A DNA stretch of 64,000 nt from Pseudoalteromonas denitrificans DSM 6059 (GCF_900112265.1 NZ_FOLO01000010.1:61485-125484), one strand, 5' to 3'; shown: positions 6,989 to 20,940, numbered from the stretch's first letter. Notes: a model not told the origin generated them from the letters alone. A program made the numbers and translations.

Positions 6989-9166
6989 TTAAAACAACTG
7001 TTCTTTTATTTTCGTCATTTTTATAAGTGAATTAGGATTATTTTTCATTAAACTAAAATATAAAGTTTTTGAGTTAGAATTTTGATTACTTGATAATGAA
7101 GTAATTATTTCTAAATCTTTATTAACTTTGTAAACTTCCTCAACAGGAGATTTATCATGAATTTTTTTTCTATAGATAAAAACATGATCTGAGTAATACA
7201 AATTATCACCATCATGGGTCCATACAACTTCAGCCTCAGCTCCTAAGTCTAATATTTCCTCTATTTGATTATCTTCTAGATTTTGCAAAATAAACTGATA
7301 TTGATCATCTAAATAAATGATATGTGTATCAGATATCATTTTTGCATCAAGAACATTTGAATTTGAAACCTGTTTATACTTTTGGTTATTAATATCATAA
7401 ATCCAAATATACGCTTTATTTAAATCGGATGAAGATACAGTATAAATGACTGTTTTGTTATTAGCTCCCCAAGCTGCAGTTTGAATTTGCCCGTCAATTT
7501 CAACTTTATGAATAAGCTGATTATTTCCTAGAGAATAAAAATATAAGTAGTTATTTCGTGCTACTAATAATTGAGTTTCATTCGGAGAAACAGCAATCGC
7601 AACGGTATCTAAAAAATCTAACTCTATTATTTTTTTTCTTTGACTTGCTTGTACATGCCAAATAGCATGCTTTTTACCTTCAACTAATAAAATAGCATCC
7701 TGATGTTGCGCTAAAGGGGCTACTAACCTTTCTTTCAAAATCATATTTGAAAAACTAGAAACTTGTTTTGTATCTAACTCTAGATTTACTAAGTCATAAT
7801 CACTCCACTTAGTTGTTATTAATAAATTATCATTTGCATCAAGAATTAAATCATTCACTTCTTCTTTAGAATTAATCACAAATCTATCTAAGTTGTTGGT
7901 AACGATATTATATTTATTTAGCTCTTTTTCAGTTCTGTTAAACCAAGTAATGTTTTTTGATGCCTCATCCCAACTGGCTGTTCTAATTATATAATTAACA
8001 TCCGCAATCATTTTTTGATTGCTACCATCAATATTTGCAATAAAAACTTGAGTCCCATAATGTTGAAAACGTAAAAAAACTAACTTATCAAAGTTTTTTG
8101 AAATTTTAACAAAATAATCACCTAATGCTTTTTGACCTGGTAATGACACTTGAAATTCTTTTCCTGTTGATAGGTCTCGTGTCATTAAAGCTGCGGTATT
8201 TAGCCTACCTCTATATCCATATTTAGTATAAATTATCTTATTTTTATAACTACTCGCACTTAATATATAAGATGATTTACATTCAAAAAGCTTTTTATGT
8301 TTAGATTTATTTGGTTCAGCTAATAAATTTACCATCCAAATTTCACATAACTCAATATCACCTATACTGATCAATTGGTAAATTAAGTTATGACCTTTGT
8401 TTGACCAACCTATGGGATATACATCATATTGGCTTTCTACAATTGTATAATTTATTAAACTTTCCATATCTTTGACATGTAAATTACTTACAGGTGAATT
8501 AACCCCTTTAAATGCAAAACCTAAATACTTACCACTAGGAGATAAAGTTGGAAATTCATAAGTACCTTTTTTCCAAGAAAATATGTCTGATACATAATTA
8601 ATATTATTGATGCTTGTATTTTCTTTTGGAGTTATAAAATAGTACGCGTAAAAAACTAAGCCTGTGACTAATAATATAACCATGAAAAAAAATAAATTTT
8701 TGGGTTGTTTTTTTTGCTTACCCACTAATTTTTTATCATTAGTAACTAGCTCATGGTTGGTATTAAGCTCCATATCATTAGCATCTATAGAGACATTTAT
8801 ATCATCCTTTTCTTGATATTCTACAAATTGAACATCAAGTAAAAAGCTATAGCCTTTCCTGTAATGGGTTTTTAATACAAGGCCTGGTTGCAAGTCTGAC
8901 TTACATACCTTTCTCAGTTCACTCATTGCCCTATTAATCGCATTATCATCAACATAAGACTGTTGCCATACCTCATCGACTAACTCTTCTCTGGTAACAA
9001 TACCTTGACGATTTAATATTAAATAGGTCAATAGTTTATACAAAAGCGGTTCAAGTTCCTTCTTCACATCGCCATCAGTTATTGTTTGTAATCTTGGATC
9101 CAAACACCAAGCTCCAAACTTTACCGTTTTAACATTTGTCGAAAAATTAACTTTTTTTATTTTCAT
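6989..9166 (-). CDS. CadC/ToxR-like membrane transcriptional regulator with beta-propeller-like (TolB/PD40) periplasmic part
   Basis: A 725-residue one-component regulator. Residues about 14-113 form an OmpR/PhoB-type winged helix (LLYKLLTYLILNRQGIVTRE, then AINRAMSELRKV and THYRKGYSF). A linker follows, then one membrane helix (about 157-178, FFFMVILLVTGLVFYAYY). About 540 periplasmic residues then carry recurring motifs such as FPTLSPSGKYLGF, YPIGWSNKGHNLIY and AVSPNETQLLVARN, typical of TolB/PD40-like blades. DNA binding at the membrane coupled to a periplasmic signal is the known mode of CadC/ToxR relatives. Its stop lies 176 bases before the 52-residue peptide gene, in the same direction, so control of that peptide is plausible but unproven. 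Confidence 0.85.
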   Translation of the reverse strand: MKIKKVNFSTNVKTVKFGAWCLDPRLQTITDGDVKKELEPLLYKLLTYLILNRQGIVTREELVDEVWQQSYVDDNAINRAMSELRKVCKSDLQPGLVLKTHYRKGYSFLLDVQFVEYQEKDDINVSIDANDMELNTNHELVTNDKKLVGKQKKQPKNLFFFMVILLVTGLVFYAYYFITPKENTSINNINYVSDIFSWKKGTYEFPTLSPSGKYLGFAFKGVNSPVSNLHVKDMESLINYTIVESQYDVYPIGWSNKGHNLIYQLISIGDIELCEIWMVNLLAEPNKSKHKKLFECKSSYILSASSYKNKIIYTKYGYRGRLNTAALMTRDLSTGKEFQVSLPGQKALGDYFVKISKNFDKLVFLRFQHYGTQVFIANIDGSNQKMIADVNYIIRTASWDEASKNITWFNRTEKELNKYNIVTNNLDRFVINSKEEVNDLILDANDNLLITTKWSDYDLVNLELDTKQVSSFSNMILKERLVAPLAQHQDAILLVEGKKHAIWHVQASQRKKIIELDFLDTVAIAVSPNETQLLVARNNYLYFYSLGNNQLIHKVEIDGQIQTAAWGANNKTVIYTVSSSDLNKAYIWIYDINNQKYKQVSNSNVLDAKMISDTHIIYLDDQYQFILQNLEDNQIEEILDLGAEAEVVWTHDGDNLYYSDHVFIYRKKIHDKSPVEEVYKVNKDLEIITSLSSNQNSNSKTLYFSLMKNNPNSLIKMTKIKEQLF

Positions 9167-9337
9167 TCTTCTTTATTTTATTATGTAACAGGTACGAAGG
9201 CTCAACCTAAAATAAAAAGTGCTTAAAAACAACTTTTTTATAACAATCGAAAGATTTAATAGGAGTTTTTCATTAAATTCTCATCAAATGATGAAATATT
9301 ATTAATACTGCAGACTAAAAAGCTAATTTACAGACAT

Positions 9338-9366
9338 AAAAAAACCACCCTAAGGTGGTTTTTTTA
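9338..9366. terminator. Terminator of the atp operon (bidirectional shape)
   Basis: AAAAACCACC-CTAA-GGTGGTTTTTTT forms a strong stem flanked by an A run and a T run, 13 bases past the atpC stop. It works for the leftward atp transcript. It also marks the border between the conserved origin region and the accessory RiPP region. Confidence 0.9.
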
Positions 9367-9378
9367 TAACCTGAAAGG

Positions 9379-9795
9379 TTATTTACGCATCATTTGCAGT
9401 ACTTTAAGTTGTGCTATTGCATGTGACAATTCTGCCGCTGCTTCTGCATAACTTAAATCTGTAGCTGATGAATTCGCTAAATGCTCTTCAGCTTTGCGTT
9501 TTGCATCAAGGGCTATTTGCTCATCTAAGTCTTCAGCTCTTGTTGCAATATCAGCTAACACGATTACAGATGAAGGTTGAACTTCAAGTGTACCGCCAGC
9601 AACAAAAATCACTTCTTCTTGACCATGTTGCTTTACTAAACGTACCATTCCAGGTTTTAGGGCTGTCAGTAATGGAGCGTGACCTGGGTGTATACCTAGC
9701 TCACCTTCACTTCCTGTTACTTGGATAGTTTCAACTAGCCCAGAAAAAATTGTTTCTTCTGCACTAACAACATCCAACTGTACAGTCATAGCCAT
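9379..9795 (-). CDS. atpC: ATP synthase F1 subunit epsilon
   Basis: A 138-residue epsilon subunit. It has the N-terminal beta-sandwich ([34 protein letters not shown]) and the C-terminal helical hairpin (about 88-138). It is part of the F1 central stalk and the regulatory brake on ATP hydrolysis. It is the last gene of the atp operon, 13 bases after atpD, and is followed at once by the terminator. Confidence 0.98.
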   Translation of the reverse strand: MAMTVQLDVVSAEETIFSGLVETIQVTGSEGELGIHPGHAPLLTALKPGMVRLVKQHGQEEVIFVAGGTLEVQPSSVIVLADIATRAEDLDEQIALDAKRKAEEHLANSSATDLSYAEAAAELSHAIAQLKVLQMMRK

Positions 9796-9808
9796 GACAA
9801 ACTCCTAA

Positions 9809-11209
<1,401 letters not shown>

Positions 11210-11228
11210 TTAACTTTGCCTAAACAGT

Positions 11229-12089
11229 TTAAACTGCTGCTGAACCCGCTACAATCTCACTGATTTCTTGCGTGATTGCTGCCTGACGAGCCTTGTTATA
11301 TACAAGTTGTAACTCGTCCATTAAATCGCCTGCATTATCTGTTGCGGCTTTCATCGCAACCATACGTGAGGCTTGTTCAGAAGCTGCATTTTCAACAACA
11401 CCTTGATATACCTGAGATTCAACAAAACGAACCATTAATGTATCCAAAATTGCTTTTGGATCAGGTTCATATATGTAATCCCAACGGTGTGAAAGCGCTT
11501 GGCTTTCTGCTTTTGGCAAAGGCAACAACTGATCGATCTTTGGCTCTTGTTTCATCGTATTAACAAAGTTGTTATATACTAGGAACAAGCGGTCTAATTT
11601 TCCTTCATTATATGCATCAAGCATAATTTTCACAGGACCAATAACGTCTTGTATAGAAGGTGCATCTCCCAAACCTGAGGCTTGTGCAAGTACTTTATCT
11701 TCAAAACGGCTTAAGAAGTTAGCAGCTTTATTACCGATTGCGGCAAAATCCACTTCAACATCTTGAGCTTTAAACGCTTGAACATTTTGTACTAATGTTT
11801 TGAACATATTCGTGTTCAAACCACCACATAAACCACGATCTGTAGAGATAACAATATAACCAACACGTTTCGCTTCGCGCTCTTCCAAATATGGATGATT
11901 GTACTCTAAGCTACCGTGTGCAATGTGACCAATCACTTTGCGTATATTTTCAGCATATGGACGGCTTGAAGCCATACGTTCTTGCGCCTTTTTCATTTTA
12001 GACGCTGCAACTTTTTCCATTGCGCTGGTGATCTTCTGAGTATTTTTAATACTCCCGATCTTGCTTTTTATCTCTTTACCGCTGGCCAT
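11229..12089 (-). CDS. atpG: ATP synthase F1 subunit gamma
   Basis: A 286-residue rotor shaft of F1. The N-terminal helix ([20 protein letters not shown]), the [11 protein letters not shown] segment (about 83-93) and the C-terminal helix ending [20 protein letters not shown] are all present. It couples c-ring rotation to the beta subunits. It sits between atpA and atpD in the standard order. Confidence 0.99.
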   Translation of the reverse strand: MASGKEIKSKIGSIKNTQKITSAMEKVAASKMKKAQERMASSRPYAENIRKVIGHIAHGSLEYNHPYLEEREAKRVGYIVISTDRGLCGGLNTNMFKTLVQNVQAFKAQDVEVDFAAIGNKAANFLSRFEDKVLAQASGLGDAPSIQDVIGPVKIMLDAYNEGKLDRLFLVYNNFVNTMKQEPKIDQLLPLPKAESQALSHRWDYIYEPDPKAILDTLMVRFVESQVYQGVVENAASEQASRMVAMKAATDNAGDLMDELQLVYNKARQAAITQEISEIVAGSAAV

Positions 12090-12147
12090 GGCTCTTCTCC
12101 GAATCTTGGTGATGTAACTGCTTTCGCTATCACATCACCTAACTAAA

Positions 12148-13689
12148 TTACCAAGTTTGAGTAGCTTTGAACTTCTCTAGAAGTTCTTTAAGCTGAGCTT
12201 CAATCTCGGCGTTGTAGTTACCAGTTTCGTTAATTTGAGCCACAAGCTCTGCATTTGCGCTATTTGCATATGAAATAAGGCCTGCTTCAAAATCTAAAAC
12301 CTTTTCGATTTCGATATCTTGCAAGTAACCTTTTTCAGCAGCAAATAAAGACAGAGACATATCAGCAACAGTCATTGGAGCATACTGTTTCTGTTTCATT
12401 AACTCTGTAACACGCTCACCATGCTCAAGCTGAGCACGAGTTGCATCATCAAGATCAGATGCGAACTGAGAGAAAGCCGCTAACTCACGGTACTGAGCTA
12501 ACGCTAGACGGATACCACCACCTAGTTTCTTAACGATCTTAGTTTGCGCTGCACCACCAACACGAGATACCGAGATACCAGCATTTACAGCTGGACGGAT
12601 ACCTGCATTAAATAAATCAGTTTCTAAGAAAATCTGACCATCAGTGATTGAGATAACGTTAGTAGGTACGAACGCTGAAACGTCACCACCTTGAGTTTCA
12701 ATGATAGGCAATGCTGTCAATGAACCTGTTTTACCTTTTACTGCGCCGTTAGTGAATTTTTCAACGTAATCTGCGTTTACACGAGATGCACGTTCAAGAA
12801 GACGACTGTGAAGATAGAAAACGTCACCTGGGTACGCTTCACGACCTGGTGGACGCTTAAGTAGTAATGAGATTTGACGGTAAGCAACTGCTTGCTTAGA
12901 CAGATCATCATATACAATTAGTGCGTCTTCACCGCGGTCACGGAAGTATTCACCCATAGTACAACCAGAGAATGGTGCTAAGAATTGTAGTGCAGCTGAT
13001 TCAGAAGCTGAAGCAACAACAACAATTGTGTTCTCTAAAGCGCCATGCTCTTCTAGCTTGCGTACTACGTTAGCAATTGTAGAAGCCTTTTGGCCTACAG
13101 CTACGTATACACATTTAACGCCAGTGTGTTTTTGAGCAATGATTGCATCGATTGCTAAAGCAGTTTTACCTGTTTGACGATCACCGATTACAAGTTCACG
13201 CTGGCCACGACCTACAGGGATCATCGCATCGATAGATTTGTAACCAGTTTGAACAGGCTCATCTACTGATTGACGTTCGATAACGCCTGGTGCGATTTTC
13301 TCTACTGGTTCGAAACCATCGTTGTCTACCGCGCCTTTACCATCGATCGGAGCACCTAGTGTGTTTACAACACGACCAAGTAAACCAGGACCTACTGGTA
13401 CTTCAAGGATACGGCCTGTAGATAATACTTTAACGCCTTCTCTAAGGTCAGCGTAAGGGCCCATAACTACTGCACCTACTGAGTCACGCTCAAGGTTTAG
13501 TGCGATAGCATAACGGTTACCCGGAAGCTCAATCATCTCACCTTGCATACAGTCAGCAAGACCGTGGATGCGGATGATACCATCAGTAACAGATACAATT
13601 GTACCTTCGTTACGAGCTTCACTTACAACTTCGAACTGCTCAATACGTTTTTTGATTAGTTCTGAAATTTCAGTGGAATTAAGTTGCAT
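12148..13689 (-). CDS. atpA: ATP synthase F1 subunit alpha
   Basis: A 513-residue non-catalytic nucleotide-binding subunit that alternates with beta in the F1 hexamer. It has the P-loop GDRQTGKTA (about 169-177), [11 protein letters not shown] and the signature [14 protein letters not shown]. The N-terminus [19 protein letters not shown] is the usual stator-contacting helix. It lies 15 bases after atpH. Confidence 0.99.
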   Translation of the reverse strand: MQLNSTEISELIKKRIEQFEVVSEARNEGTIVSVTDGIIRIHGLADCMQGEMIELPGNRYAIALNLERDSVGAVVMGPYADLREGVKVLSTGRILEVPVGPGLLGRVVNTLGAPIDGKGAVDNDGFEPVEKIAPGVIERQSVDEPVQTGYKSIDAMIPVGRGQRELVIGDRQTGKTALAIDAIIAQKHTGVKCVYVAVGQKASTIANVVRKLEEHGALENTIVVVASASESAALQFLAPFSGCTMGEYFRDRGEDALIVYDDLSKQAVAYRQISLLLKRPPGREAYPGDVFYLHSRLLERASRVNADYVEKFTNGAVKGKTGSLTALPIIETQGGDVSAFVPTNVISITDGQIFLETDLFNAGIRPAVNAGISVSRVGGAAQTKIVKKLGGGIRLALAQYRELAAFSQFASDLDDATRAQLEHGERVTELMKQKQYAPMTVADMSLSLFAAEKGYLQDIEIEKVLDFEAGLISYANSANAELVAQINETGNYNAEIEAQLKELLEKFKATQTW

Positions 13690-13704
13690 GCTCTTTCTTC
13701 CTAA

Positions 13705-14235
13705 TTACGATTGAAGTGTTGTGGCTAGACGGTCTAATTTACCGCGTATAGAGCCATCGATTACATTGTCACCAGCTTTTACTACAAGGCCACCAACAAG
13801 TGTTTCATCAACACTACAATTCAGCTTAATTTTGCGTGAAAAACGTTTTTCTAACGCGCTAACCAATGCTTCTTGCTGATTTACAGCAAGTTCTGTTGCA
13901 GAAGTGATGTCTACATCAATTTCTTTATCATATTCAGCTTTAAATTCAGTGAATAATTCAGCAACAGCTGGCAGAGCAATTAAACGTCCATTTTCGGCTA
14001 AAACTTTAATTAAGTTTTGGCCGTATTCGTTGATTTGCTCAGCACAAACTGAAATAAATATTTCAGCTTGTTCTTCTGAGGCTTTGCTTGATACATATGA
14101 AAGTACTTGTTCGTTGCTTGCTACTTGTGCAGCAAACTCCAACATGTTGTTCCAATCAGCAACAGCATTATTATCAACGGCAAATTCGAAAGCCGCTTTA
14201 GCGTAAGGACGAGCGATAGTAGTCAATTCAGACAT
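13705..14235 (-). CDS. atpH: ATP synthase F1 subunit delta
   Basis: A 176-residue peripheral-stalk subunit joining F1 alpha to the b subunits. The N-terminus [19 protein letters not shown] and the C-terminal [20 protein letters not shown] are family hallmarks. It is in the atp operon, 14 bases from atpF. Confidence 0.98.
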   Translation of the reverse strand: MSELTTIARPYAKAAFEFAVDNNAVADWNNMLEFAAQVASNEQVLSYVSSKASEEQAEIFISVCAEQINEYGQNLIKVLAENGRLIALPAVAELFTEFKAEYDKEIDVDITSATELAVNQQEALVSALEKRFSRKIKLNCSVDETLVGGLVVKAGDNVIDGSIRGKLDRLATTLQS

Positions 14236-14249
14236 GCTCAGACCTCCAA

Positions 14250-14720
14250 TTACAGCTCAGCAACAAGTTTTTCAACAATGTCACTATGTGCAGCTTCGTT
14301 AATTTCGCGCCCAATAATCTTCTCAGCACCGACAACCGCTAAAGAAGCAACTTGCTTACGCAGGTCTTCTTTAACACGATTACGTTCGGCTTCAATTTCT
14401 GAGTGACCTTGGGCAATAATGTTTTCACGTTCTTCGTGACCGCGGTGAGTTTCCTCATCAACGATTTGCGTAGCACGTTTTTTAGCTTGTTCGATGATTT
14501 CAGCAGCTTGAGACTTAGCATCTTTAAGTTGAGCAGTTGCTTTATCACGCGCAAGTTGCAAATCTTTTTCAGCTTGGTCTGAAGCGGCTAAGCCATCTTC
14601 AATTTTTTTCTGACGTTCTTCAATCGCACCGTTAAGTGGTGGCCATACAAATTTCATGCAGAACCATACAAAAACGATAAACGCGATTAATTCGCCTATT
14701 AGAGTGGCATTAATACTCAT
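14250..14720 (-). CDS. atpF: ATP synthase F0 subunit b
   Basis: A 156-residue peripheral stalk protein. One N-terminal membrane helix (about 5-26, [20 protein letters not shown]) precedes a long charged helix (30-125) that dimerises, and an F1-binding end ([20 protein letters not shown]). Length is as in E. coli AtpF. It lies between atpE and atpH. Confidence 0.98.
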   Translation of the reverse strand: MSINATLIGELIAFIVFVWFCMKFVWPPLNGAIEERQKKIEDGLAASDQAEKDLQLARDKATAQLKDAKSQAAEIIEQAKKRATQIVDEETHRGHEERENIIAQGHSEIEAERNRVKEDLRKQVASLAVVGAEKIIGREINEAAHSDIVEKLVAEL

Positions 14721-14787
14721 AACCGCTCCTCCTTTTCATTAAAAAAATAATAAGAATTTGATTCGTTTAGTAAAACGAAAAAAACTA

Positions 14788-15927
<1,140 letters not shown>

Positions 15928-15976
15928 TTATCCTAAAGTTAAAGTTTAAAAGTTAAAGAAAAAGTTAATTTCACCA

Positions 15977-16357
15977 TTATTTTTTAAAAAACAAAGGTGC
16001 AAACCACTGCATGAACATAATCAGTATGTAACAGGCAAAAAATGCTAATGGCACCACCTGAACAGACTTAAAAATCAATGCAAATAAAAATATGGTTAAT
16101 AAAAATTTTAATCCACTGCCTCGTTTAAACGAAACATATACTTGATTTGCTTGTCTAGCACCAGAATATCTAAATGCATAGACTGCAAATACTAAATTGG
16201 CGATAACGCAAACAAATCCGCCAGCAACTGCTGATAAACCTGCTTTTGACCCCCAACCCATAAAAATTATGGCTGCAGCAATGAGTGCTACACTCGCTTG
16301 AAATATGATTAATTTAAATGCTGCGGTACGTAATGGCTGAGCTAAGCGATTATTCAC
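15977..16357 (-). CDS. atpI: ATP synthase assembly protein I
   Basis: A 126-residue membrane protein with four hydrophobic segments, the first gene of the atp operon. AtpI helps c-ring assembly in relatives. Sequence conservation is low, as usual for this family. The call rests on topology, length and position directly before atpB. Confidence 0.9.
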   Translation of the reverse strand: MNNRLAQPLRTAAFKLIIFQASVALIAAAIIFMGWGSKAGLSAVAGGFVCVIANLVFAVYAFRYSGARQANQVYVSFKRGSGLKFLLTIFLFALIFKSVQVVPLAFFACYILIMFMQWFAPLFFKK

Positions 16358-16411
16358 GTTTTGTTAACCTTTACGTCGCTAAAAATTTCAAGTTACAAAA
16401 AAACTGGCGAA

Positions 16412-16439
16412 ATTATACTTATTTCTGCCAGTTTTGCAA
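16412..16439 (-). promoter_or_regulatory. Likely sigma70 promoter of the atp operon
   Basis: Read on the minus strand, TTGCAA (16434-16439) and TATAAT (16412-16417) are separated by 16 bases, about 55 bases before the atpI ATG. The same stretch can form an imperfect stem (AAAACTGGC...GCCAGTTTT, 16400-16435) that may also end the parB transcript. Confidence 0.55.
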
Positions 16440-16556
16440 CTTGTGATGCACATTAATAGCGCAAAATAATTGTAACTTGAGTGCAAATAAATATAAGAGA
16501 AAACCCTCTGAAAGGCTGATATTTATTCGAAGTTTAGATATGAGTTAGATATTTAT

Positions 16557-17471
16557 TCATTCTTCAAGTGTGTCAGAATTAATTCTCTCAATAATACCGT
16601 CAAGTTCAGCTAAGTTTGTATATGAAATAACAAGCTTCCCTTTGCCTTTTTTATTGTAACTTATGTCAACTTTAGCTCCCAAGTTATCAGTTAACTGCTT
16701 CTCCAACTGTTTGACATCTGGGTCTTTTTCAACCTTAACACTTTCAGGAATCGGTTCTAAAATTGATTTCACTAATTTTTCAGTTTCACGTACAGTTAAT
16801 ACTTTAGCCACAACCTGGCGCGCAGTATCCGATTGTACATAACCTTCAAGAGCTAATAGACAACGTGCATGGCCCATTTCTAAATCACCATGTTCTAACA
16901 ACTTTTTAACATCTTCATTTAAGTTATTTAAACGCATTAAATTTGTTACTGTTGTACGCGATTTACCAACTGCATCGGCAACTTGTTGATGCGTGAGTTC
17001 AAATTCATTTAATAATCGATCAAGTGCAACTGCTTCTTCCATTGCATTAAGATCTTCACGTTGAATATTTTCAATGAGTGCAATTGCAACAGCAGCTTCA
17101 TCTGCAACATTTTTGATAAGACAAGGTACTAAATCTAAACTAGCAAGCTGTGCTGCACGCCAACGTCGTTCACCTGCGATAATTTCATAACTATCTTTAG
17201 ATAATTCACGAACAACTATTGGCTGTATTACACCTTGCGAACGAATCGAGCTAGCTAAATCTTCTAATGCTTGCTCAGACATATCCTTACGAGGTTGATA
17301 TTTACCAGGTTTAATAAACTCTATTGGTAGATTTTGTAATTCGCTTTTTTCTAAATTTTGTGTGATTTCAACCGAATCGATTGATGTCTGTGCTGTTTTA
17401 GCTACAGCAGGTTTGCTTGATGTCAATAAGGCATCTAAGCCACGACCAAGACCACGTTTTTTAGCAGACAT
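16557..17471 (-). CDS. parB: Chromosome partitioning protein ParB (parS-binding CTPase)
   Basis: A 304-residue ParB. The N-terminal MSAKKRGLGRGLDALL is the ParA-contacting motif. The CTP-binding segment (GVIQPIVVRELSKDSYEIIAGERRWRAA region, about 85-112) includes the GERRWRA box. The helix-turn-helix is ELTHQQVADAVGKSRTTVTN (about 154-173), and the C-terminal dimer domain ends at residue 304. It loads on parS and slides. Two sites matching the consensus lie in recF at 30609 and 31248. It follows parA by 22 bases in the conserved mnmG-rsmG-parA-parB order. Confidence 0.98.
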   Translation of the reverse strand: MSAKKRGLGRGLDALLTSSKPAVAKTAQTSIDSVEITQNLEKSELQNLPIEFIKPGKYQPRKDMSEQALEDLASSIRSQGVIQPIVVRELSKDSYEIIAGERRWRAAQLASLDLVPCLIKNVADEAAVAIALIENIQREDLNAMEEAVALDRLLNEFELTHQQVADAVGKSRTTVTNLMRLNNLNEDVKKLLEHGDLEMGHARCLLALEGYVQSDTARQVVAKVLTVRETEKLVKSILEPIPESVKVEKDPDVKQLEKQLTDNLGAKVDISYNKKGKGKLVISYTNLAELDGIIERINSDTLEE

Positions 17472-17493
17472 TGTAATTTACTACCTTTAAAAA

Positions 17494-18273
17494 TTATGCA
17501 ACTTCGACCTGTTCTTTGCGTCTCAGTATTTCACCTGCCAATGCCAAATAAGCTTTAGCGCCCGTAGAAGTGCGATCATAATACATCGCGGGAGAGCCAA
17601 AACTAGGCGCTTCTGCTAATCTTACATTTCTAGGAATGACAGTTCGGTAAACTTTTTCGCCAAAATGTTGTTTTAGTTGCTCAGATACATCATTGGCTAA
17701 ACGATTACGAGGATCATACATGGTTCGCAAAATACCTTCAATTTTCAAATCAGGATTAACTAGTTTTGCTAATTGGGTGATCGTTTCCATTAATGCAGTT
17801 AAACCTTCTAATGCGTAATATTCACATTGCATTGGTACTAAAACAGAGTCAGCAGCTGTCATTGCATTAACTGTTAACATATTAAGTGAAGGTGGGCAGT
17901 CAATAAAAATGAAATCGTACTGCTCTTTAACTAGCTCTAAAGCATTTCTTAATCTGACTTCACGAGCAAATAATTCCATTAATTTCACTTCAACAGCAGT
18001 GACATCACCGTTTGCTGGAATTAAATGATATTCACCTGAAGTTTCTTTTTCTACAATTTCTTCAAAGGGCTTTTCATCAACTAAGAGATCATAAACAGTG
18101 GAAACATCACCATACTTATCAATGCCACTACCCATAGTGGCATTACCTTGAGGATCTAAATCGATTAATAATACTTTTCGTTTTGTTGCTGCCATCGAAG
18201 CAGCTAAATTAACCGCAGTGGTTGTTTTACCAACACCACCTTTTTGGTTAGCAATGACGATAACTTTTGCCAC
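17494..18273 (-). CDS. parA: Chromosome partitioning ATPase ParA (Soj)
   Basis: A 259-residue Walker-type ATPase. It has the deviant Walker A KGGVGKTTTAVNLA at residues 10-23, switch segment DLDPQGNAT (38-46) and the IFIDCPPSL box. It drives origin segregation with ParB by forming a gradient on the nucleoid. It lies 23 bases after rsmG. Confidence 0.98.
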   Translation of the reverse strand: MAKVIVIANQKGGVGKTTTAVNLAASMAATKRKVLLIDLDPQGNATMGSGIDKYGDVSTVYDLLVDEKPFEEIVEKETSGEYHLIPANGDVTAVEVKLMELFAREVRLRNALELVKEQYDFIFIDCPPSLNMLTVNAMTAADSVLVPMQCEYYALEGLTALMETITQLAKLVNPDLKIEGILRTMYDPRNRLANDVSEQLKQHFGEKVYRTVIPRNVRLAEAPSFGSPAMYYDRTSTGAKAYLALAGEILRRKEQVEVA

Positions 18274-18296
18274 AGTATCCCCTGATTAAGTTTTTA

Positions 18297-18917
18297 TTAT
18301 GCTTTATTTAAAATAATTAAATGCCTTTGCGCATCTAATCCAGGAACTTCAAGTATTATATTTTCTTCAAATTTAATATTTTCAGGCAAAGATGCAAGTT
18401 CTTCATCAGGATATTGACCTTTAAGTGCAATAAATTTACCTGAATCATCAATTAAGTGTTCACACCATTGGAGCATATCTTGTATTGAAGCAAAAGCACG
18501 ACTTAAAACACCATCTAATTTTACCGGAGCTTGATATTCTTCAACTCTTGATTGTACAGGCGTCACATTAGATAAACCAAGTTCGTGTTTCACTTGAGTT
18601 AAGAATCTAACACGTTTACCTAAACTGTCTAACAAAATAAATTGTGTGTCTGGTAATGCAATCGCTAAAACAATTCCTGGAAGTCCTGGTCCAGTTCCAA
18701 CATCAATATAATTTTTACCATTAATATGAGGTGCAACAACAAGCGCATCTAAAATATGTTTAACCATCATTTGAGAAGGTTCTCTCACTGAAGTTAAGTT
18801 ATAAGCTTTATTCCATTTATCTAACAGCTCAACATACTTTACTAATTTTAATTTTTGCTCATCTGTTAATTCAATAGATGTTTGCGCGAGTAATTCATTT
18901 AATTGTTCTAATAACAC
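18297..18917 (-). CDS. rsmG: 16S rRNA (guanine-527-N7) methyltransferase
   Basis: A 206-residue SAM-dependent methyltransferase of the GidB family. It has [17 protein letters not shown], the SAM motif [15 protein letters not shown] (about 72-86) and [11 protein letters not shown]. It modifies G527 of 16S rRNA; loss gives low-level streptomycin resistance in relatives. It sits between mnmG and parA as in most gammaproteobacteria. Confidence 0.97.
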   Translation of the reverse strand: MLLEQLNELLAQTSIELTDEQKLKLVKYVELLDKWNKAYNLTSVREPSQMMVKHILDALVVAPHINGKNYIDVGTGPGLPGIVLAIALPDTQFILLDSLGKRVRFLTQVKHELGLSNVTPVQSRVEEYQAPVKLDGVLSRAFASIQDMLQWCEHLIDDSGKFIALKGQYPDEELASLPENIKFEENIILEVPGLDAQRHLIILNKA

Positions 18918-19002
18918 ACGATACCTTTAATTGCATATTTTGTATTCAATATTGATATTACTATCAAGTAATGAAATTTAAGTTACGTTTATAATACAAC
19001 AT

Positions 19003-19034
19003 AAAAAATATCCCTAATGAGAACATTAGGGATA
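19003..19034 (-). terminator. Terminator after mnmG
   Basis: An 11-base perfect stem TATCCCTAATG/CATTAGGGATA (19009-19034, 4-base loop) is followed on the minus strand by six T. It starts 12 bases past the mnmG stop and separates mnmG from rsmG-parAB. Confidence 0.85.
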
Positions 19035-19045
19035 ACAAGTTTTTA

Positions 19046-20935
19046 CTAAGCCATCTTTTTAATCAGGCCCTGTTTTTTCAAGTATACCAGTAATAGTGAT
19101 ATAGCAGCAGGTGTGATACCAGAAATTCGCGATGCTTGACCAATTGTTTGTGGCCTTGCATCTGTTAATTTAGCAACGACTTCATTTGATAAACCCGAAA
19201 CAATTGAATAATCATAATCAGCTGGTAATAAAGTTTCTTCATGGCGAAGTTGTTTATTTATCTCTTCTTGCTGACGTGCAATGTATCCAGCATATTTTAT
19301 TTGGATTTCAACTTGCTCTAATGCCTGCTTGTTTTCAATTTCAGATCCTAAACCAGGGATCTGAGTCAATGTTTTATAATTAACTTCAGGGCGGCGGATC
19401 AGATCTTCTAAACTTGCTTCTCTAGATAAAGCTGATTTTAAGAGATCATTAACTGCATTTATTTGTTCATGCTCTTTATGGATCCAAGTACTTTTTAATC
19501 TTTGACTTTCAATTTCAATCGCTTGCATTTTCTCATTGAAAGCTTTCCAACGGGCATCACCAACTAATCCTAATTCACGGCCTTTTTCAGTTAATCTAAT
19601 ATCAGCATTATCTTCTCGTAATAATAAACGATATTCAGCACGGCTAGTAAACATACGGTAAGGTTCTTTTGTGCCCATAGTTGCTAAATCATCAATCAAT
19701 ACGCCTATATATGCTTGATCACGGCGTGGCGTCCAAGCATCTTTACCTTGTTCTTTTAATGCTGCATTCAAACCGGCAATTAAGCCTTGCGCTCCCGCTT
19801 CTTCATATCCAGTCGTGCCATTTATTTGACCAGCAAAAAACAAACCTTCAATAAACTTTGTTTCAAGTGATTGTTTTAAATCTCTTGGATCAAAAAAATC
19901 ATATTCAATAGCATATCCAGGTCGACAAATATGTGCATTTTCAAAACCTTTCATAGATCTGACAATTTGAACTTGAACATCAAAAGGTAAACTTGTTGAA
20001 ATTCCATTAGGATAAAGTTCATGAGTTGTTAAACCTTCAGGCTCTACAAAGATCTGATGCTGATCTTTATCAGCAAATCGCATTACTTTATCTTCAATTG
20101 AAGGACAATAGCGCGGACCCACACCTTCGATCACTCCTGCATACATAGGAGAGCGATCTAAATTATCGCGGATCACATCATGAGTTTTTTCATTTGTATA
20201 AGTAATATAGCATGGGATCTGTTTTGGATGATCAGACTGTTTACCCATGAATGAAAAAATGGGTGTTGGTGTATCTCCAGGTTGCTCTTGCATTACAGAA
20301 AAATCAACGGTACGCGCATCTATACGTGGTGGTGTTCCTGTTTTTAAACGATCTACTCTAAATGGTAATTCACGTAAGCGATTCGCAAGTGCTATTGAAG
20401 GCGGATCACCGGCACGGCCACCACTAAAATTTTCAAGTCCAATATGAAGTCGGCCACCAAGAAAAGTTCCAACAGTTAGAACAACTGATCCAGCGGAAAA
20501 ACGTAAACCCATTTGAGTTACAACGCCTGTTACGCGATCATTTTCAACAACTAAGTCATCGCAAGATTGTTGAAATATTTTTAAATTTTCTTGGTTTTCT
20601 AAAATATCCTGAATAGCTGCTTTATAAAGCATTCGATCTGCTTGAGCTCGCGTAGCTCTAACTGCTGGGCCTTTAGATGAATTAAGTGTTCTAAATTGAA
20701 TACCAGCTTTATCAATAGCTTTTGCCATTGCACCACCTAAAGCATCAATTTCTTTTACCAGATGTCCCTTACCTATCCCACCTATTGCGGGATTACATGA
20801 CATTTGACCTAAGGTATCTATATTTTGAGTTAACAGCAAAGTGTTCATACCCATTCTTGCAGATGCTAACGCAGCTTCTGTACCCGCATGTCCACCACCT
20901 ACAACAATTACATCAAAATGTTCATGAAAAATCAT
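19046..20935 (-). CDS. mnmG: tRNA uridine-5-carboxymethylaminomethyl modification enzyme MnmG (GidA)
   Basis: A 629-residue FAD enzyme. The dinucleotide fold [19 protein letters not shown] lies at residues 11-29. [21 protein letters not shown] and [10 protein letters not shown] are the GidA signatures. With MnmE (22753-24117) it makes cmnm5U at the wobble position of tRNAs. It reads leftward away from oriC, the classic position of gidA. Confidence 0.99.
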   Translation of the reverse strand: MIFHEHFDVIVVGGGHAGTEAALASARMGMNTLLLTQNIDTLGQMSCNPAIGGIGKGHLVKEIDALGGAMAKAIDKAGIQFRTLNSSKGPAVRATRAQADRMLYKAAIQDILENQENLKIFQQSCDDLVVENDRVTGVVTQMGLRFSAGSVVLTVGTFLGGRLHIGLENFSGGRAGDPPSIALANRLRELPFRVDRLKTGTPPRIDARTVDFSVMQEQPGDTPTPIFSFMGKQSDHPKQIPCYITYTNEKTHDVIRDNLDRSPMYAGVIEGVGPRYCPSIEDKVMRFADKDQHQIFVEPEGLTTHELYPNGISTSLPFDVQVQIVRSMKGFENAHICRPGYAIEYDFFDPRDLKQSLETKFIEGLFFAGQINGTTGYEEAGAQGLIAGLNAALKEQGKDAWTPRRDQAYIGVLIDDLATMGTKEPYRMFTSRAEYRLLLREDNADIRLTEKGRELGLVGDARWKAFNEKMQAIEIESQRLKSTWIHKEHEQINAVNDLLKSALSREASLEDLIRRPEVNYKTLTQIPGLGSEIENKQALEQVEIQIKYAGYIARQQEEINKQLRHEETLLPADYDYSIVSGLSNEVVAKLTDARPQTIGQASRISGITPAAISLLLVYLKKQGLIKKMA

Positions 20936-20940
20936 CTAAC

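Noticed and set aside
11276..11563. Plus-strand ORF antisense to atpG, and similar open frames inside atpD, atpH, fadB, mnmG and others
   Set aside because: They lie wholly within well-conserved genes on the other strand, lack ribosome sites and have translations unlike proteins.
14339..14554. Lys/Leu-rich 71-residue ORF inside atpF on the same strand
   Set aside because: It is an out-of-frame reading of the atpF helix region, without its own ribosome site.
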